45,910 nt of DNA from Desulfovibrionales bacterium (GTDB lineage: Bacteria; Desulfobacterota; QYQD01), in contig JAQURM010000014.1 of assembly GCA_028715605.1 (NCBI GenBank), positions 1 through 45,910 on the forward strand, given 5' to 3'. This document shows, in pieces, positions 15,011-27,388 of this stretch (position 1 is the stretch's first letter; every line of letters starts with the position of its first letter). The translations under genes and the position numbers were made by a program. Under the pieces are notes generated by a model that worked only from the letters and a program-made list of their open reading frames with translations, was not told where the DNA came from and made no database searches.

Positions 15011-18000
15011 ATGAATATCCCCGAACTATTCATAAGACGTCCGGTCATGACCACGCTTGTCATGTTTGGTGTCTTATTATTCGGTATTGTTGCTTACCGG
15101 CTTCTCCCGGTAAGTGAGCTGCCGAATGTGGATTTTCCCACGATTCAGGTCTCAGCAACTCTTCCTGGATCCAACCCCGAAACCATGGCCTCTTCCATTG
15201 CGACTCCTCTCGAGCGCGAATTTTCCACAATCGCCGGACTCGATTCCATGACCTCGACCAGCGCCCTGGGAAATACCCAGATCACGCTTCAATTTTCTCT
15301 GGATCGGGACCTTGATGCCGCGGCCCAGGATGTCCAGACTGCCATATCCAAGGCCCAGCGACTTCTTCCGGCCGATTTGCCAAACCCCCCCTCGTTCCGG
15401 AAAGTCAATCCCGCGGACGAGCCGATCCTCTACCTCGCATTGAGCTCGCCCGTTCTGCCGCTTTCTACTGTAGACGAGTATGCCCAAACATTAATGGCCC
15501 AGCGTATATCCATGATAAGCGGTGTGGCTCAGGTCCAGGTTTATGGATCGCAGAAGTACGCGGTTCGTATTCAGGTGGACCCGAACGCTCTATCTTCCAA
15601 AGGAATCGGGCTCGATGAAGTGGAAAAGGCCGTCATGAGGGGCAACGTTAACCTCCCTACCGGAACACTGTACGGGAAGCATCAGGCCCTTACTATACAA
15701 GCGACGGGACAACTCACAGATGCAGCATCCTACCGCACGCTTATAGTAGCTTATCGCAATGGGGCTCCGGTCCGGCTGCAGGAACTGGGCAAGGTCGTTG
15801 ACAGCGTTGAAAACGATAAAGTGGCCAACTGGTTCAATACCGCATCCGAGAGCCGCCGCGCCATAGTCCTGGCCATTCAGCGCCAGCCTGGGACCAACAC
15901 GGTTGAGGTAGTAAACGCCATCAAGAAGCTCATACCCACTTTCCGGCTTCAGATACCTGCTTCCATCGACCTCAATATCCTGTATGACCGTTCCGAATCC
16001 ATCGGTGAATCGATTGCGGATGTCAAATTTACGCTTTATCTAAGTATCTGTCTTGTGGTTTTGGTGATCTTCCTTTTCCTCAGGAACCTCTCAGCTACGA
16101 TCATACCGAGCCTGGCGCTCCCCATGTCGATCATCGGCACCTTCTCGGTCATGTACCTTCTGGGTTACAGCCTGGATAACCTGTCTCTAATGGCGCTGAC
16201 TCTTTGTGTAGGTTTCGTGGTAGATGATGCCATTGTAATGCTCGAGAATATAGTGCGGCATATGGAGATGGGCAAGGGGAAACTTCAGGCCGCTCTTGAT
16301 GGATCCAGAGAGATTGCTTTTACCATTGTGTCCATGACCATCTCACTTGCCGCGGTATTTATCCCGCTTCTCTTTATGGGAGGCGTTCTGGGACGATTGC
16401 TCCACGAATTTGCTGTGACTATTGGAGTAGCCATCTTGGTGTCAGGAGTGGTTTCGCTTACTCTTTCTCCGATGCTTTGCAGCCGCTTTCTAAAGCCCCA
16501 TGGCGCGGAACAGCATGGCAAGTTCTATGCTGTTTCCGAACGCTTTTTTAATGGCATGCTCAACGCCTACGATGTTACTCTTAAATGGGTGCTAAAACAT
16601 GGTCTGGCCACTCTGATCCTATCCATTCTCCTTATCTTTGCCACGGGATATCTCTTCATGATAGTCCCCAAAGGATTCGTGCCGGATGTGGATACCGGCC
16701 AGATACGGGGGTTTACCGAAGCTGCTCAGGATATCTCTTTTGATTCCATGGTTCGGCATCAGAAAGCGGTTGCTGACGTGATCCGGCAAGAGCCTGCAGT
16801 GGACGGCTTTATGTCTAGTGTTGGAGCGAGCAGTATGAGTCCGACCGGCAATTCCGGACGATTCTTCCTTCGTCTAAAACCGATGTCCGAGCGAAAAGTG
16901 GATGCCAACGAAATAATCCAACGGCTTCGGGCAAAATTGGCAAGGATTCCGGGGATCAGGGCCTTTCTCCAGAATCCCCCTTCGATCCGCATCGGGGGAC
17001 GTACGACCAAGAGCCTCTACCAGTATACTATTCAGGGCCCGGATATGAAGGAACTATATCAGTGGGCCCCCTTACTTGAAAATAAATTGCGTGAGCTTCC
17101 GGAACTGCAGGATGTGAATAGTGACTTACAGATCGCAAGTCCCCAGGTGTTTGTGGATATCGATCGTGATAAGGCACAAGCTTGCAGTATTACGGCAGAT
17201 CAGATTGAAAACACACTTTATAACGCCTACGGCTCCAGACAAATCTCTACTATCTATACACCAACCAACCAGTATCAGGTTATTATGGAGGTACAGCCAC
17301 AATTCCAGCTTTCGCCAGACTCCCTTTCCATGCTTTATATCCGTTCGGCATCCGGCCAACTTGTGCCATGTGATACGGTGGCCAGATTGAAGCGGACTAT
17401 TAGCCCGCTAACCATCAACCACACGGGCCAGCTACCTTCTGTGACCATTTCCTTTAATCTTAAACCGGGGGTTGCTCTTGGTGACGGCGTGAGCCGGATA
17501 CAGAAGCTGGTCCGGGACCTTCGCCTGCCCGCTACCCTCAGCACCAGTTTCCAGGGAACCGCGCAGGAATTTCAATCGTCCTTAAGAGGTATGTGGATCC
17601 TCTTAGTTATGGCCATCCTGGTCATTTACATAATCCTTGGGATACTATATGAAAGTTTTATTCATCCGTTGACGATCCTTTCAGGGATTCCTTCAGCTGG
17701 TGTAGGGGCTCTTGTCACGCTCCTTATCTTCCGAATAGATTTGAGTATTTATGCCTGGGTTGGGATCATAATGCTCATAGGAATCGTGAAGAAAAACGCC
17801 ATCATGATGATCGATTTCGCCTTAGCTGTTCAGCGACGCGAGGGAAAGCCACCGGCCCAGGCTATCTACGAAGGTTGCATCCTTCGTTTCCGGCCAATCA
17901 TGATGACCACCATGGCTGCGCTTATGGGAACTCTTCCAATAGCGCTTGGCTTTGGCGCCGGAGCCGAAGCAAGGCGGCCTTTAGGTCTGGCCGTGGTCGG

Positions 18001-18139
18001 CGGGCTGCTGCTCTCTCAGCTATTGACGCTCTATATCACACCGGTTGTTTATATCTATATGGAAAAGCTTCAGGAAAGAACGAGAAGATTATTCCGGATT
18101 GGGAAAAACCACAAAAATAGTGTAATCCCGGATTCCTAG
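15011..18139 (+). CDS. RND multidrug efflux permease, HAE-1 family (AcrB/MdtBC-like)
   Basis: A 1042-aa proton-driven inner-membrane pump with 12 membrane spans and two large periplasmic loops. MNIPELFIRRPVMTTLVMFG and LLPVSELPNVDFPTIQV are the standard start. Proton-relay acids are D405-D406 in TM4 (GFVVDDAIVMLENIV), and the Lys relay partner is in TM10 (GIVKKNAIMMIDFA). The second loop and the LTLYITPVVYIYMEKLQ end are intact. Similarity in style is closest to the MdtB/MdtC branch. Substrates cannot be read from the sequence. It is the last gene of the tetR-omf-adaptor-pump operon. Confidence 0.95.
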   Translation: MNIPELFIRRPVMTTLVMFGVLLFGIVAYRLLPVSELPNVDFPTIQVSATLPGSNPETMASSIATPLEREFSTIAGLDSMTSTSALGNTQITLQFSLDRDLDAAAQDVQTAISKAQRLLPADLPNPPSFRKVNPADEPILYLALSSPVLPLSTVDEYAQTLMAQRISMISGVAQVQVYGSQKYAVRIQVDPNALSSKGIGLDEVEKAVMRGNVNLPTGTLYGKHQALTIQATGQLTDAASYRTLIVAYRNGAPVRLQELGKVVDSVENDKVANWFNTASESRRAIVLAIQRQPGTNTVEVVNAIKKLIPTFRLQIPASIDLNILYDRSESIGESIADVKFTLYLSICLVVLVIFLFLRNLSATIIPSLALPMSIIGTFSVMYLLGYSLDNLSLMALTLCVGFVVDDAIVMLENIVRHMEMGKGKLQAALDGSREIAFTIVSMTISLAAVFIPLLFMGGVLGRLLHEFAVTIGVAILVSGVVSLTLSPMLCSRFLKPHGAEQHGKFYAVSERFFNGMLNAYDVTLKWVLKHGLATLILSILLIFATGYLFMIVPKGFVPDVDTGQIRGFTEAAQDISFDSMVRHQKAVADVIRQEPAVDGFMSSVGASSMSPTGNSGRFFLRLKPMSERKVDANEIIQRLRAKLARIPGIRAFLQNPPSIRIGGRTTKSLYQYTIQGPDMKELYQWAPLLENKLRELPELQDVNSDLQIASPQVFVDIDRDKAQACSITADQIENTLYNAYGSRQISTIYTPTNQYQVIMEVQPQFQLSPDSLSMLYIRSASGQLVPCDTVARLKRTISPLTINHTGQLPSVTISFNLKPGVALGDGVSRIQKLVRDLRLPATLSTSFQGTAQEFQSSLRGMWILLVMAILVIYIILGILYESFIHPLTILSGIPSAGVGALVTLLIFRIDLSIYAWVGIIMLIGIVKKNAIMMIDFALAVQRREGKPPAQAIYEGCILRFRPIMMTTMAALMGTLPIALGFGAGAEARRPLGLAVVGGLLLSQLLTLYITPVVYIYMEKLQERTRRLFRIGKNHKNSVIPDS

Positions 18140-18232
18140 ATCTTCTAGAAAGTCAATTTTACCAGTCATGGGCTTCTTGTGTGACACTGCTTCTGTTCAT
18201 CAAACTGAGAGCATTATTTTTTAGTTTTATTC

Positions 18233-18988
18233 TTATCCATTCTTTGCGTCTTGGCGCCTTTGTGGCTGCATCATTACGTAATTTTTGAGTTTTCTGACCT
18301 CTCCCGTATTGAGAAGCCGGTACTGACCAAGGGCCAGATGACCCAATTTGAGATCGGCAAAGGCTGTACGGCGCAGATTAAGCACGGGATGCCCGATGGT
18401 CGCGCACATCTTTTTTATCTGCCTTTTCCGGCCTTCCCGAATGGTTATCTCCAAAAGAGATGAATCTTCTCCTTTCCGGAGGCACTTAACCAGGGCAGGC
18501 TGCGTCTTACGGCCTTCTATAATAACTCCGTTTCTCAGGCGATCAATAGCCTGCTTCGCGGGTCTCCCTTTTACCTCTGCTTCGTAGGTCTTGTACGCCT
18601 TAAAACGCGGATGCTGGAGTTTAAAGGACAAGTCCCCGTCGTTGGTAAGCAATAGAAGGCCCTCGGTGTCGTAATCCAGCCTTCCCACCGGACAGACACG
18701 GACGGATATATCTTTCAAGAGGTCGGTAACTATCGGCCTTTTTTGGGGATCCCGCAGCGTGGTCACAAATCCTTTGGGTTTATTTAAAAGGGCATAGATA
18801 AGAGGCGCCGGAGGCGGTAATGGCCGGTCATCGATGAGGATCATATCCTTTTCGGTGTCCACCTTTATACCCATGGCAGTAACTATGCGGCCATTTACTG
18901 TAACTCTGCCCTGGCGGATGAGATCTTCGGCGTGTCTTCGCGAGGCGATCCCGATCCGGGCCAATGCCTTGTGCAGTCTTTCTTCCAT
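18233..18988 (-). CDS. rluB: 23S rRNA pseudouridine synthase, RluB/RsuA family
   Basis: A 251-aa enzyme. The S4 RNA-binding domain is at residues about 3-50 (RLHKALARIGIASRRHAEDL), and the catalytic domain has the Asp in VGRLDYDTEGLLLLTNDGDL. KKTY-like AYKTYEAEVKG, IREGRKRQIKKM and RTAFADLKLGHLALGQYRLL complete the RluB pattern. It probably modifies a uridine near the peptidyltransferase centre (RluB type, inferred). The last residues (PQRRQDAKNG) are encoded by a CACAAAGGCGCCAAGACGC repeat, so the native C-terminus has been replaced or extended by an intergenic repeat. Next upstream gene is scpB. Confidence 0.9.
   Translation of the reverse strand: MEERLHKALARIGIASRRHAEDLIRQGRVTVNGRIVTAMGIKVDTEKDMILIDDRPLPPPAPLIYALLNKPKGFVTTLRDPQKRPIVTDLLKDISVRVCPVGRLDYDTEGLLLLTNDGDLSFKLQHPRFKAYKTYEAEVKGRPAKQAIDRLRNGVIIEGRKTQPALVKCLRKGEDSSLLEITIREGRKRQIKKMCATIGHPVLNLRRTAFADLKLGHLALGQYRLLNTGEVRKLKNYVMMQPQRRQDAKNG
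18236..18272 (-). repeat. CACAAAGGCGC-type dispersed repeat, copy 2, inside the end of the rluB gene
   Basis: Read on the reverse strand, GCAGCCACAAAGGCGCCAAG followed by ACGCAAAGAATGG matches the same family as 11434-11466. It encodes the last ten residues and runs to the stop codon of the pseudouridine synthase gene. Confidence 0.55.
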
Positions 18989-18999
18989 AAAACATTCCA

Positions 19000-19030
19000 G
19001 CTATCAGCGTTTGGCCGTCAGCTATCAGCG
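19000..19030 (-). repeat. GCTGATAGCTG motif pair at the end of scpB
   Basis: On the reverse strand GCGCTGATAGCTGACGG and AACGCTGATAGCTGG lie side by side. The first provides the last codons and the stop of scpB (GCT GAT AGC TGA). The same motif occurs at 10110-10124 and 38774-38796. Confidence 0.65.
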
Positions 19031-19611
19031 CCGGTTCCCTCAGACCGGTCAAAGAGGTCCGGAGTCCTTTCTTTGCCCTCGACAGTATCGGGGGTAAGGG
19101 CCTTGATTTCTTTAAGATTGGGAAGGGAGGACAGATCCCTTAGATCAAATACCTCTAAAAATCTTTGGGTGGTCCCGTAGATAAGGGGTTTCCCGGCTAA
19201 TTCCTTGTTGCGTCCTACGATGCGAATAAGTTTTTTCTCCAGAAGCGATTTCAGGACGCCGCTTACATCTACCCCGCGGATCCTTTCTATTTCAGACCGC
19301 AATATGGGTTGCTTGTAGGCAATAATGGCCAGCGTTTCCATGGCCTCGCGGCTGAGCCGCGCCGGAGCGGATTTTTTCAGGCGGGCAATCCAATCCCTGT
19401 ATTCAGGCCTTGTCCTGAACTGGAAGCCTTCGGCTACCTCATAAAGGGCGAAACTGCGGCCTTCGGCATCGTATTCGTCCTTGAGTTGAATCAGGGTCGC
19501 CCCTATCTCCTCCTTTTTGTATTCCGGGAGGACATCGATAATCTTATCCCGGCGGAGCGGTGTTTCGGAGACGAATATCAAGGCCTCCAGAATTTGCTTT
19601 AGTTCAGACAT
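19018..19611 (-). CDS. scpB: SMC-Scp complex subunit ScpB
   Basis: A 197-aa winged-helix protein of the condensin complex with SMC and ScpA, acting in chromosome compaction and segregation. Seen: MSELKQILEALIFVSETPLR, SREAMETLAIIAYKQPI, RSEIERIRGVDVSGVLKSLL, IRIVGRNKELAGKPLIYGTT and FLEVFDLRDLSSLPNL, all diagnostic. scpA is not in the window. The tail after KERTPDLFDRSEG ends in a GCTGATAGCTGA repeat that supplies the stop. It sits 3 bases after dnaE on the same strand. Confidence 0.94.
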   Translation of the reverse strand: MSELKQILEALIFVSETPLRRDKIIDVLPEYKKEEIGATLIQLKDEYDAEGRSFALYEVAEGFQFRTRPEYRDWIARLKKSAPARLSREAMETLAIIAYKQPILRSEIERIRGVDVSGVLKSLLEKKLIRIVGRNKELAGKPLIYGTTQRFLEVFDLRDLSSLPNLKEIKALTPDTVEGKERTPDLFDRSEGTGADS

Positions 19612-19613
19612 AA

Positions 19614-22600
19614 CTAGCTGGATGCACCGTTAATCTGGGAGTTTTGAACGGCTGGATAGCCCAAAAAGGCCTCGATCTCCTTTATAAACCCGGCAGAAGG
19701 AGCGACCTTAAGCGCGGATGGGAGACTTATGGTCACTTCGCCCTTGCCGGGGAGATTAAAATGGAGAAACAATGGGCAATGGCCCTTGTGCCCCTCGACT
19801 ATATTCTTTAAGCCTATGATCTTTTCCGGCGTTAATCCCACCAGGGAAAGCCGCACATCCAATGCGGCGACACTTTTTTCCAGCGCCTGGCTGAGACCGA
19901 GAATCTCAGACGCTATTATCTTAGACCCTCTTTCATCACCGGCGATCTTACCTTTTACCAGTAAGGGCTTATCGCTTTTAAGCAGATCCCGGCAGTCGCG
20001 GTAACTATCCGCAAAAACTACTATTTCAACCACCCCCTGGAGGTCTTCCAGAGAAAGGAAGGCCATCCGTTCACCATTTCTGGTGCTTATCTCTTTTATG
20101 CTCCTGACCAGGCCCGCCAGGGTAACTTCCTTACCCTCCGGGAGGGCAGCGACCTGAACAGTATTGGCCGTAACCAACTTTTCCATCTCATGGGTATATC
20201 CGTTGAGGGGGTGCTCACTTATGTAGAGACCCAGCGCCTCCTTCTCAAAATTTAGCAACTGATCTCGAGGCCACTCTTCCATGATAGGCAGGGTGATGGA
20301 TGAACCGGTATCCGAAAGGGTCTTTTCGCTAAATATAGACATTTGACTGGATTCCTTTTGACGCTGCCTGCTTTGGGCCAAGCCTATCGCGTCATCCAGG
20401 GCAGCAAAAAGCTGGGCACGCCTGGCGCCCATATAATCAAAGGCCCCGGCCTTTATCAGGCTTTCCGTCACCCGGCGGTTGACCCGCCGCAGGTCAACCC
20501 TGAGGCAGAAGTTTTCCAGAGAGGTAAACGGGCCTTCCTGGGTCCGGGCGGCGATTATGGAGTCAATGGCTCCCATCCCCACATTCTTTACGGCGGCCAG
20601 ACCAAAGCGAATCTTTCCTTTAACTACACTGAAGTCGCTGTCGCTTTCATTGATGTCCGGCGGCAGGATCTCAATCCCATGTTCACGACACTCTGCTATA
20701 TGTTTAACCACGTTATCCGTGGAGTCCATGTCGCTGGTAAGCAGGGCGGCCATAAAGGGCAGGGGATAATGGGCCTTGAGATAGGCGGTCTGGTAAGCGA
20801 TAAGGGCGTAAGCCGTGCTGTGGGATTTATTGAAGCCATAACCGCCGAATTTTTCCATGAGGTCAAACAGCTTTTCCGCCTTTTTCCTGGGGACGCTGTT
20901 TTTTACGGCGCCGGTGACGAACTTTTCCCTTTGTGCGGCCATTATTTCGGGTATCTTCTTCCCCATAGCCGCCCGCAGGACATCGGCGTCACCCATGGAG
21001 TAATTGGCCAGGGCGCCGGCGATCTGCATGACCTGTTCCTGATAGACGATCACCCCGTAAGTCTCTTTGAGTATCTCTTCCAACTGGGGTACGGGATAGC
21101 TTACCTCAATCTGGCCGTGTTTGCCCTTTACGAAGTCATCGACCATGCCGCTTTCCAGCGGGCCCGGGCGGTAGAGGGCCACGGAGGCGATGAGGTCTGT
21201 GAAGGTCTGGGGTTTCATCTTGATAAGCAATTCTTTCATCCCCGCGCTTTCAAGCTGGAAGACGCCGGTTGTGTCTCCGCGGGAAAGTAGTTCATAGGCC
21301 TTTTGATCATCCAGGGGTATTTGCTCGAAATCCAACGCCTCGTTATATTCTTTTCGAATCAATTCCTGGGCATGACGGATGATAGTCAGGTTTTTCAGAC
21401 CCAGGAGATCAAATTTAACCAGGCCGATCTTGTCCACGGCCTTCATGTGATATTGGGTAAGGACTTCACCCTTGGGACCCCGATACAGCGGCAGATATTC
21501 CACTATGGGTCTGTCTGAAATGACCACGCCCGCCGCGTGGGTAGAGGCGTGCCGCGGCAATCCTTCCAGGGCCATGGAGACCGTAATCAAGTCTTTCACC
21601 CTGGGGTCCTGTTCCGCCAATTCCCTGAGCCGAGGCTCTTTTCCCAGGGCCTCTTCCAGTCTTATATTCAGTTGATTGGGAATCAGCTTGGCTATCCGGT
21701 CCACCTCGCCGTAAGGTATGCTCATGGCCCGCCCCACATCCCGTATCACGGCCCGGGCCTGCATCTTGCCAAAGGTTATAATCTGGGCCGTATAGTCCTT
21801 ACCTCCATATTTTTGCGATATGTATTCCAGGACTTCTTCCCTTCTATCCTTGCAGAAATCGACATCAATATCCGGCATGCTGCGCCTTTCGAGGTTCAGA
21901 AAGCGCTCAAAGAGGAGGTCATAAGGCAACGGGTCAATGTCCGTAATACGCAAGGCATAGGCCACCAGGCTGCCGGCGGCCGAACCGCGTCCCGGCCCGA
22001 CCGGGACGCCCTTCTTTTTGGCGTAGTTGATAAAATCGGATACGATGAGAAAATAACCGGAAAAACCCATCTGCCGGATAACGTCCAGTTCGTAGGCCAG
22101 TCTCTCCCGGTAAACCCCTTCTTTTTTTTCATCCGGCCCTTCCTTCCGGGTTATAGCATCAAGCCGTTCTTTAAGCCCCTCCTTGGCTTCCTCTGCCAGT
22201 TTACTGTCGAGCGTTTCTCCCTCCGGCACAGGATAGACGGGGAAATGATATTCCCCCAGTTCGAGCTCCAGATTACAACGCCGGGCGATTTCTACGGTAT
22301 TTTGTAAGGCCTCCGGGGTATCGGAAAAGAGCGACTCCATCTCGGCCGGTGAACGCAGGTAAAGCTGGTCGGTAGAGAATCTCATCCTGTTCTGATCTCC
22401 CACGGTCTTTCCGGTCTGCACACAGAGGAGGACATCATGGACGCGGGCGTCTTCCCGGCGCAGGTAGTGGCAGTCATTGGTAGCTACCAGGGGCAGGGAG
22501 AGGCGATCGGCGATCACTTTGAGGCCGCTGTTAACCGTCTTCTGTTCGGCTATGCCGTTTTCCTGGAGTTCCAGGTAAAAGCGATCCGGAAAGATGCGGG

Positions 22601-23096
22601 CGTATGCAGCGGTTTTTTCCATGGCGGCCTTTTCGCCTTCGTGGAGGAGGGCAAAAGGGATCTCGCCATGCAGGCAGGAGCTAAGGGCGATAAGCCCGGC
22701 ATTATATCTTTCCAGGAGTTCTTTATCGACGCGCGGCTTGTAGTAAAAGCCCTCGAAGTATGCGGCGGTTACCAGCCGGCAGAGGTTTTTGTATCCCTCC
22801 TGGTTCTGGGTGAGGAGGACCAGGTGAAAGGCGGTCTCTTCGTTTCCCCGCGCGGTTTTATCCGAACGGTTTTTGGGCGCTACATAGACCTCGCAGCCGA
22901 TGATGGGTTTTATATCGTTTTGCCGGGCCATCTGATAAAAATCCACGGCGCCGAACATATTGCCGTGGTCGGTCATGGCTATGGCCGGCATGCGGTATTC
23001 TTTGGCCGTGCGGAATAGATCCCTGAGGCGGATGGCACCGTCCAGGAGGCTGTATTCGGTATGGACATGCAGATGGATAAAATTGGCACGTTCCAT
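19614..23096 (-). CDS. dnaE: DNA polymerase III alpha subunit
   Basis: The 1160-aa replicative polymerase of the DnaE1 type. The N-terminal PHP domain is seen in FIHLHVHTEYSLLDGA and AMTDHGNMFGAVDFY. The polymerase active-site acids are in MPDIDVDFCKDRREEVL, with FGKMQARAVIRDVGRA and HASTHAAGVVISD behind it. The helix-hairpin-helix and finger regions (FNKSHSTAYALIAYQTAYLK) and the C-terminal OB domain (VTLAGLVRSIKEISTRNGER) are intact. Length is as usual. It lies in a reverse-strand run with guaA upstream (17 bases) and scpB downstream. Long open frames on the opposite strand are shadows. Confidence 0.97.
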   Translation of the reverse strand: MERANFIHLHVHTEYSLLDGAIRLRDLFRTAKEYRMPAIAMTDHGNMFGAVDFYQMARQNDIKPIIGCEVYVAPKNRSDKTARGNEETAFHLVLLTQNQEGYKNLCRLVTAAYFEGFYYKPRVDKELLERYNAGLIALSSCLHGEIPFALLHEGEKAAMEKTAAYARIFPDRFYLELQENGIAEQKTVNSGLKVIADRLSLPLVATNDCHYLRREDARVHDVLLCVQTGKTVGDQNRMRFSTDQLYLRSPAEMESLFSDTPEALQNTVEIARRCNLELELGEYHFPVYPVPEGETLDSKLAEEAKEGLKERLDAITRKEGPDEKKEGVYRERLAYELDVIRQMGFSGYFLIVSDFINYAKKKGVPVGPGRGSAAGSLVAYALRITDIDPLPYDLLFERFLNLERRSMPDIDVDFCKDRREEVLEYISQKYGGKDYTAQIITFGKMQARAVIRDVGRAMSIPYGEVDRIAKLIPNQLNIRLEEALGKEPRLRELAEQDPRVKDLITVSMALEGLPRHASTHAAGVVISDRPIVEYLPLYRGPKGEVLTQYHMKAVDKIGLVKFDLLGLKNLTIIRHAQELIRKEYNEALDFEQIPLDDQKAYELLSRGDTTGVFQLESAGMKELLIKMKPQTFTDLIASVALYRPGPLESGMVDDFVKGKHGQIEVSYPVPQLEEILKETYGVIVYQEQVMQIAGALANYSMGDADVLRAAMGKKIPEIMAAQREKFVTGAVKNSVPRKKAEKLFDLMEKFGGYGFNKSHSTAYALIAYQTAYLKAHYPLPFMAALLTSDMDSTDNVVKHIAECREHGIEILPPDINESDSDFSVVKGKIRFGLAAVKNVGMGAIDSIIAARTQEGPFTSLENFCLRVDLRRVNRRVTESLIKAGAFDYMGARRAQLFAALDDAIGLAQSRQRQKESSQMSIFSEKTLSDTGSSITLPIMEEWPRDQLLNFEKEALGLYISEHPLNGYTHEMEKLVTANTVQVAALPEGKEVTLAGLVRSIKEISTRNGERMAFLSLEDLQGVVEIVVFADSYRDCRDLLKSDKPLLVKGKIAGDERGSKIIASEILGLSQALEKSVAALDVRLSLVGLTPEKIIGLKNIVEGHKGHCPLFLHFNLPGKGEVTISLPSALKVAPSAGFIKEIEAFLGYPAVQNSQINGASS

Positions 23097-23113
23097 GATA
23101 CGGTAGTATTATC

Positions 23114-24676
23114 CTATTCCCATTCTATAGTGCTGGGCGGCTTGGAAGAGATGTCATAAACTACGCGGTTTACGCCCGTTACCTCATTAATGATGCGATT
23201 GGATATGGCGCTGAGCAGGTTATAGGGTATCTTGCTCCAATCAGCAGTCATGGCATCGAGGCTGTCCACCACCCGAAGGGCTATGACATGCTCATACGTC
23301 CTCTGGTCGCCCATAACTCCCACCGTCTTGATAGGTAAGAGGACAGCAAAGGACTGCCATACCTTTCGGTATAGACCAGCCTTTTTCACCTCTCCGAGGA
23401 CGATGGCATCGGCCTCCCGCAGGATAGCCAGCCTTTCTGCGGTTACCTCCCCAAGGATACGGATGGCCAGCCCCGGTCCGGGAAACGGCTGTCGATAGAC
23501 GATATCTTTGGGCATGCCCAGCTCCAGGCCGACCTTGCGCACTTCATCCTTGAATAGTTCCCGGAGGGGTTCAATGAGTTCAAGCTTCATGATTTCCGGC
23601 AGGCCGCCCACATTATGGTGGGTCTTGATTACGGCGGAAGGGCCTTTAAAGGAGACGCTTTCAATAACATCCGGGTACAGGGTGCCCTGGGCCAGGTACT
23701 TGACCTTACCTATGCGCCGGGCCTCCTTCTCGAAGATATGTATAAAGCCGTGACCTATGATACGCCTCTTGACCTCAGGATCAACGACCCCTTTCAGTTG
23801 TTTAAGGAAATACCCTGAGGCGTCCACATCGGCGAGTTTAATATTATAATGCCGCGTGAAGAGATTGCGGACGCTTTCCGGCTCGCCCTTCCGGAGCATC
23901 CCGTTATTTACGAAGATACAGGTAAGCTGCGGGCCGATGGCCTTATGTATGAGCACGGCTACCACTGAAGAGTCCACACCGCCGCTGAGGCCGCAAATAA
24001 CCCGATCCGGGCCGACCTTTTCTCTAATGGCCTCCACCGTGTTCTCAATGAAGGATTTCATGGTCCAGCGCGGCCTGATCTTACAGATGCGGATTATGAA
24101 GTTTTTCAGGACATGATTTCCGATGGAGGTGTGCGCCACCTCGGGATGGAATTGCACCCCAAATAGAGGCCTTTCCCTGTGCCGCAGGGCGGCAATAGAG
24201 GAGTGCGCCGTGTGGGCGACAGGCGCGAATCCGGCCGGGAGGCGGTTAACCTTATCCCCGTGGCTCATCCACACCGGGTGGGTCTTCTCCCGGCCCGGTT
24301 CCAGGCCGTAAAACAGGTCTCCGGCGTCGTCGATGAAGAGATCGGCATGGCCATATTCCCGCTTTGCGGCATGCGCCACCTTTCCGCCGAATTGATGGGC
24401 CATAAGCTGCATACCATAACAGATGCCCAGTACCGGTACGCCAAGATTATAGATTTCCGGTGTGCTTATGGGGGCGCCTTTATCATAGACCGAGGACGGT
24501 CCTCCGGAAAGTATAATACCCTTCGGCTGGAAGGCGCGGATTGCGGCTAAGGACAGGTTAAAGGGGTGAATCTCGCAATAAACCTTGTTTTCGCGGATGC
24601 GCCTGGCAATAAGCTGGGTATATTGCGAACCAAAATCCAGGATCAGTATTTTTTCGGCGTGAATATTATTTTTCAT
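23114..24676 (-). CDS. guaA: GMP synthase (glutamine-hydrolysing)
   Basis: A 520-aa enzyme that converts XMP, ATP and glutamine to GMP. The N-terminal class I amidotransferase has the Cys nucleophile in [15 protein letters not shown] and His-Glu in [11 protein letters not shown]. The ATP pyrophosphatase P-loop is [15 protein letters not shown]. The dimerisation domain ends KPPSTIEWE, as usual. guaB is 221 bases upstream; a dispersed repeat lies between. Together they convert IMP to GMP. Confidence 0.97.
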   Translation of the reverse strand: MKNNIHAEKILILDFGSQYTQLIARRIRENKVYCEIHPFNLSLAAIRAFQPKGIILSGGPSSVYDKGAPISTPEIYNLGVPVLGICYGMQLMAHQFGGKVAHAAKREYGHADLFIDDAGDLFYGLEPGREKTHPVWMSHGDKVNRLPAGFAPVAHTAHSSIAALRHRERPLFGVQFHPEVAHTSIGNHVLKNFIIRICKIRPRWTMKSFIENTVEAIREKVGPDRVICGLSGGVDSSVVAVLIHKAIGPQLTCIFVNNGMLRKGEPESVRNLFTRHYNIKLADVDASGYFLKQLKGVVDPEVKRRIIGHGFIHIFEKEARRIGKVKYLAQGTLYPDVIESVSFKGPSAVIKTHHNVGGLPEIMKLELIEPLRELFKDEVRKVGLELGMPKDIVYRQPFPGPGLAIRILGEVTAERLAILREADAIVLGEVKKAGLYRKVWQSFAVLLPIKTVGVMGDQRTYEHVIALRVVDSLDAMTADWSKIPYNLLSAISNRIINEVTGVNRVVYDISSKPPSTIEWE

Positions 24677-24802
24677 GCTCGCGTAAACCTTACTTTACTT
24701 TTGCATTTTTCCTTGTAAAACAGCATCCGTCTCCGGCCGACCTGTTTACGATCCGCCGCAGGAGGAGAGACTTGCTGAGACTTCTGGTCGCACCCGGAAG
24801 TA

Positions 24803-24892
24803 TCCGTTTGCCGTTATCAGTTAACCGTTGTCCGTAAAAACCCGAATATCTTTTTTCGGTGAACGGTGAACGAACAACGGTGAACGGTTACG
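24803..24892 (+). repeat. Dispersed intergenic repeat, copy 3 (partial)
   Basis: GTTAACCGTTGTCCG, then an A/T-rich loop flanked by CCGAA and TTCGG, then CGGTGAACGGTGAACG, matches the core of 33500-33560 in the same orientation and the core of copy 1 in reverse. It lies in the 221-base gap between guaA and guaB, which otherwise holds no gene. The possible hairpin (CCGAA...TTCGG) is kept despite changed loop bases. Confidence 0.7.
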
Positions 24893-24897
24893 CATTT

Positions 24898-27344
<2,447 letters not shown>

Positions 27345-27388
27345 ATATTACTATATTCACAGACAAAAGGAAAGGGAGGCGATACCTT

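Noticed and set aside
18140-18232. Rho-independent terminator between the RND pump and the rluB-type gene
   Set aside because: A T-rich run is present (ATTATTTTTTAG) but no GC stem precedes it on either strand.
20343-21290. Long open frame (315 codons) opposite dnaE
   Set aside because: It lies wholly antisense to a well-conserved dnaE region, shows no domain and no ribosome site; high-GC third positions of dnaE explain it.
21537-22307. Open frame (256 codons) opposite dnaE
   Set aside because: Same reasons; shadow of the polymerase domain.
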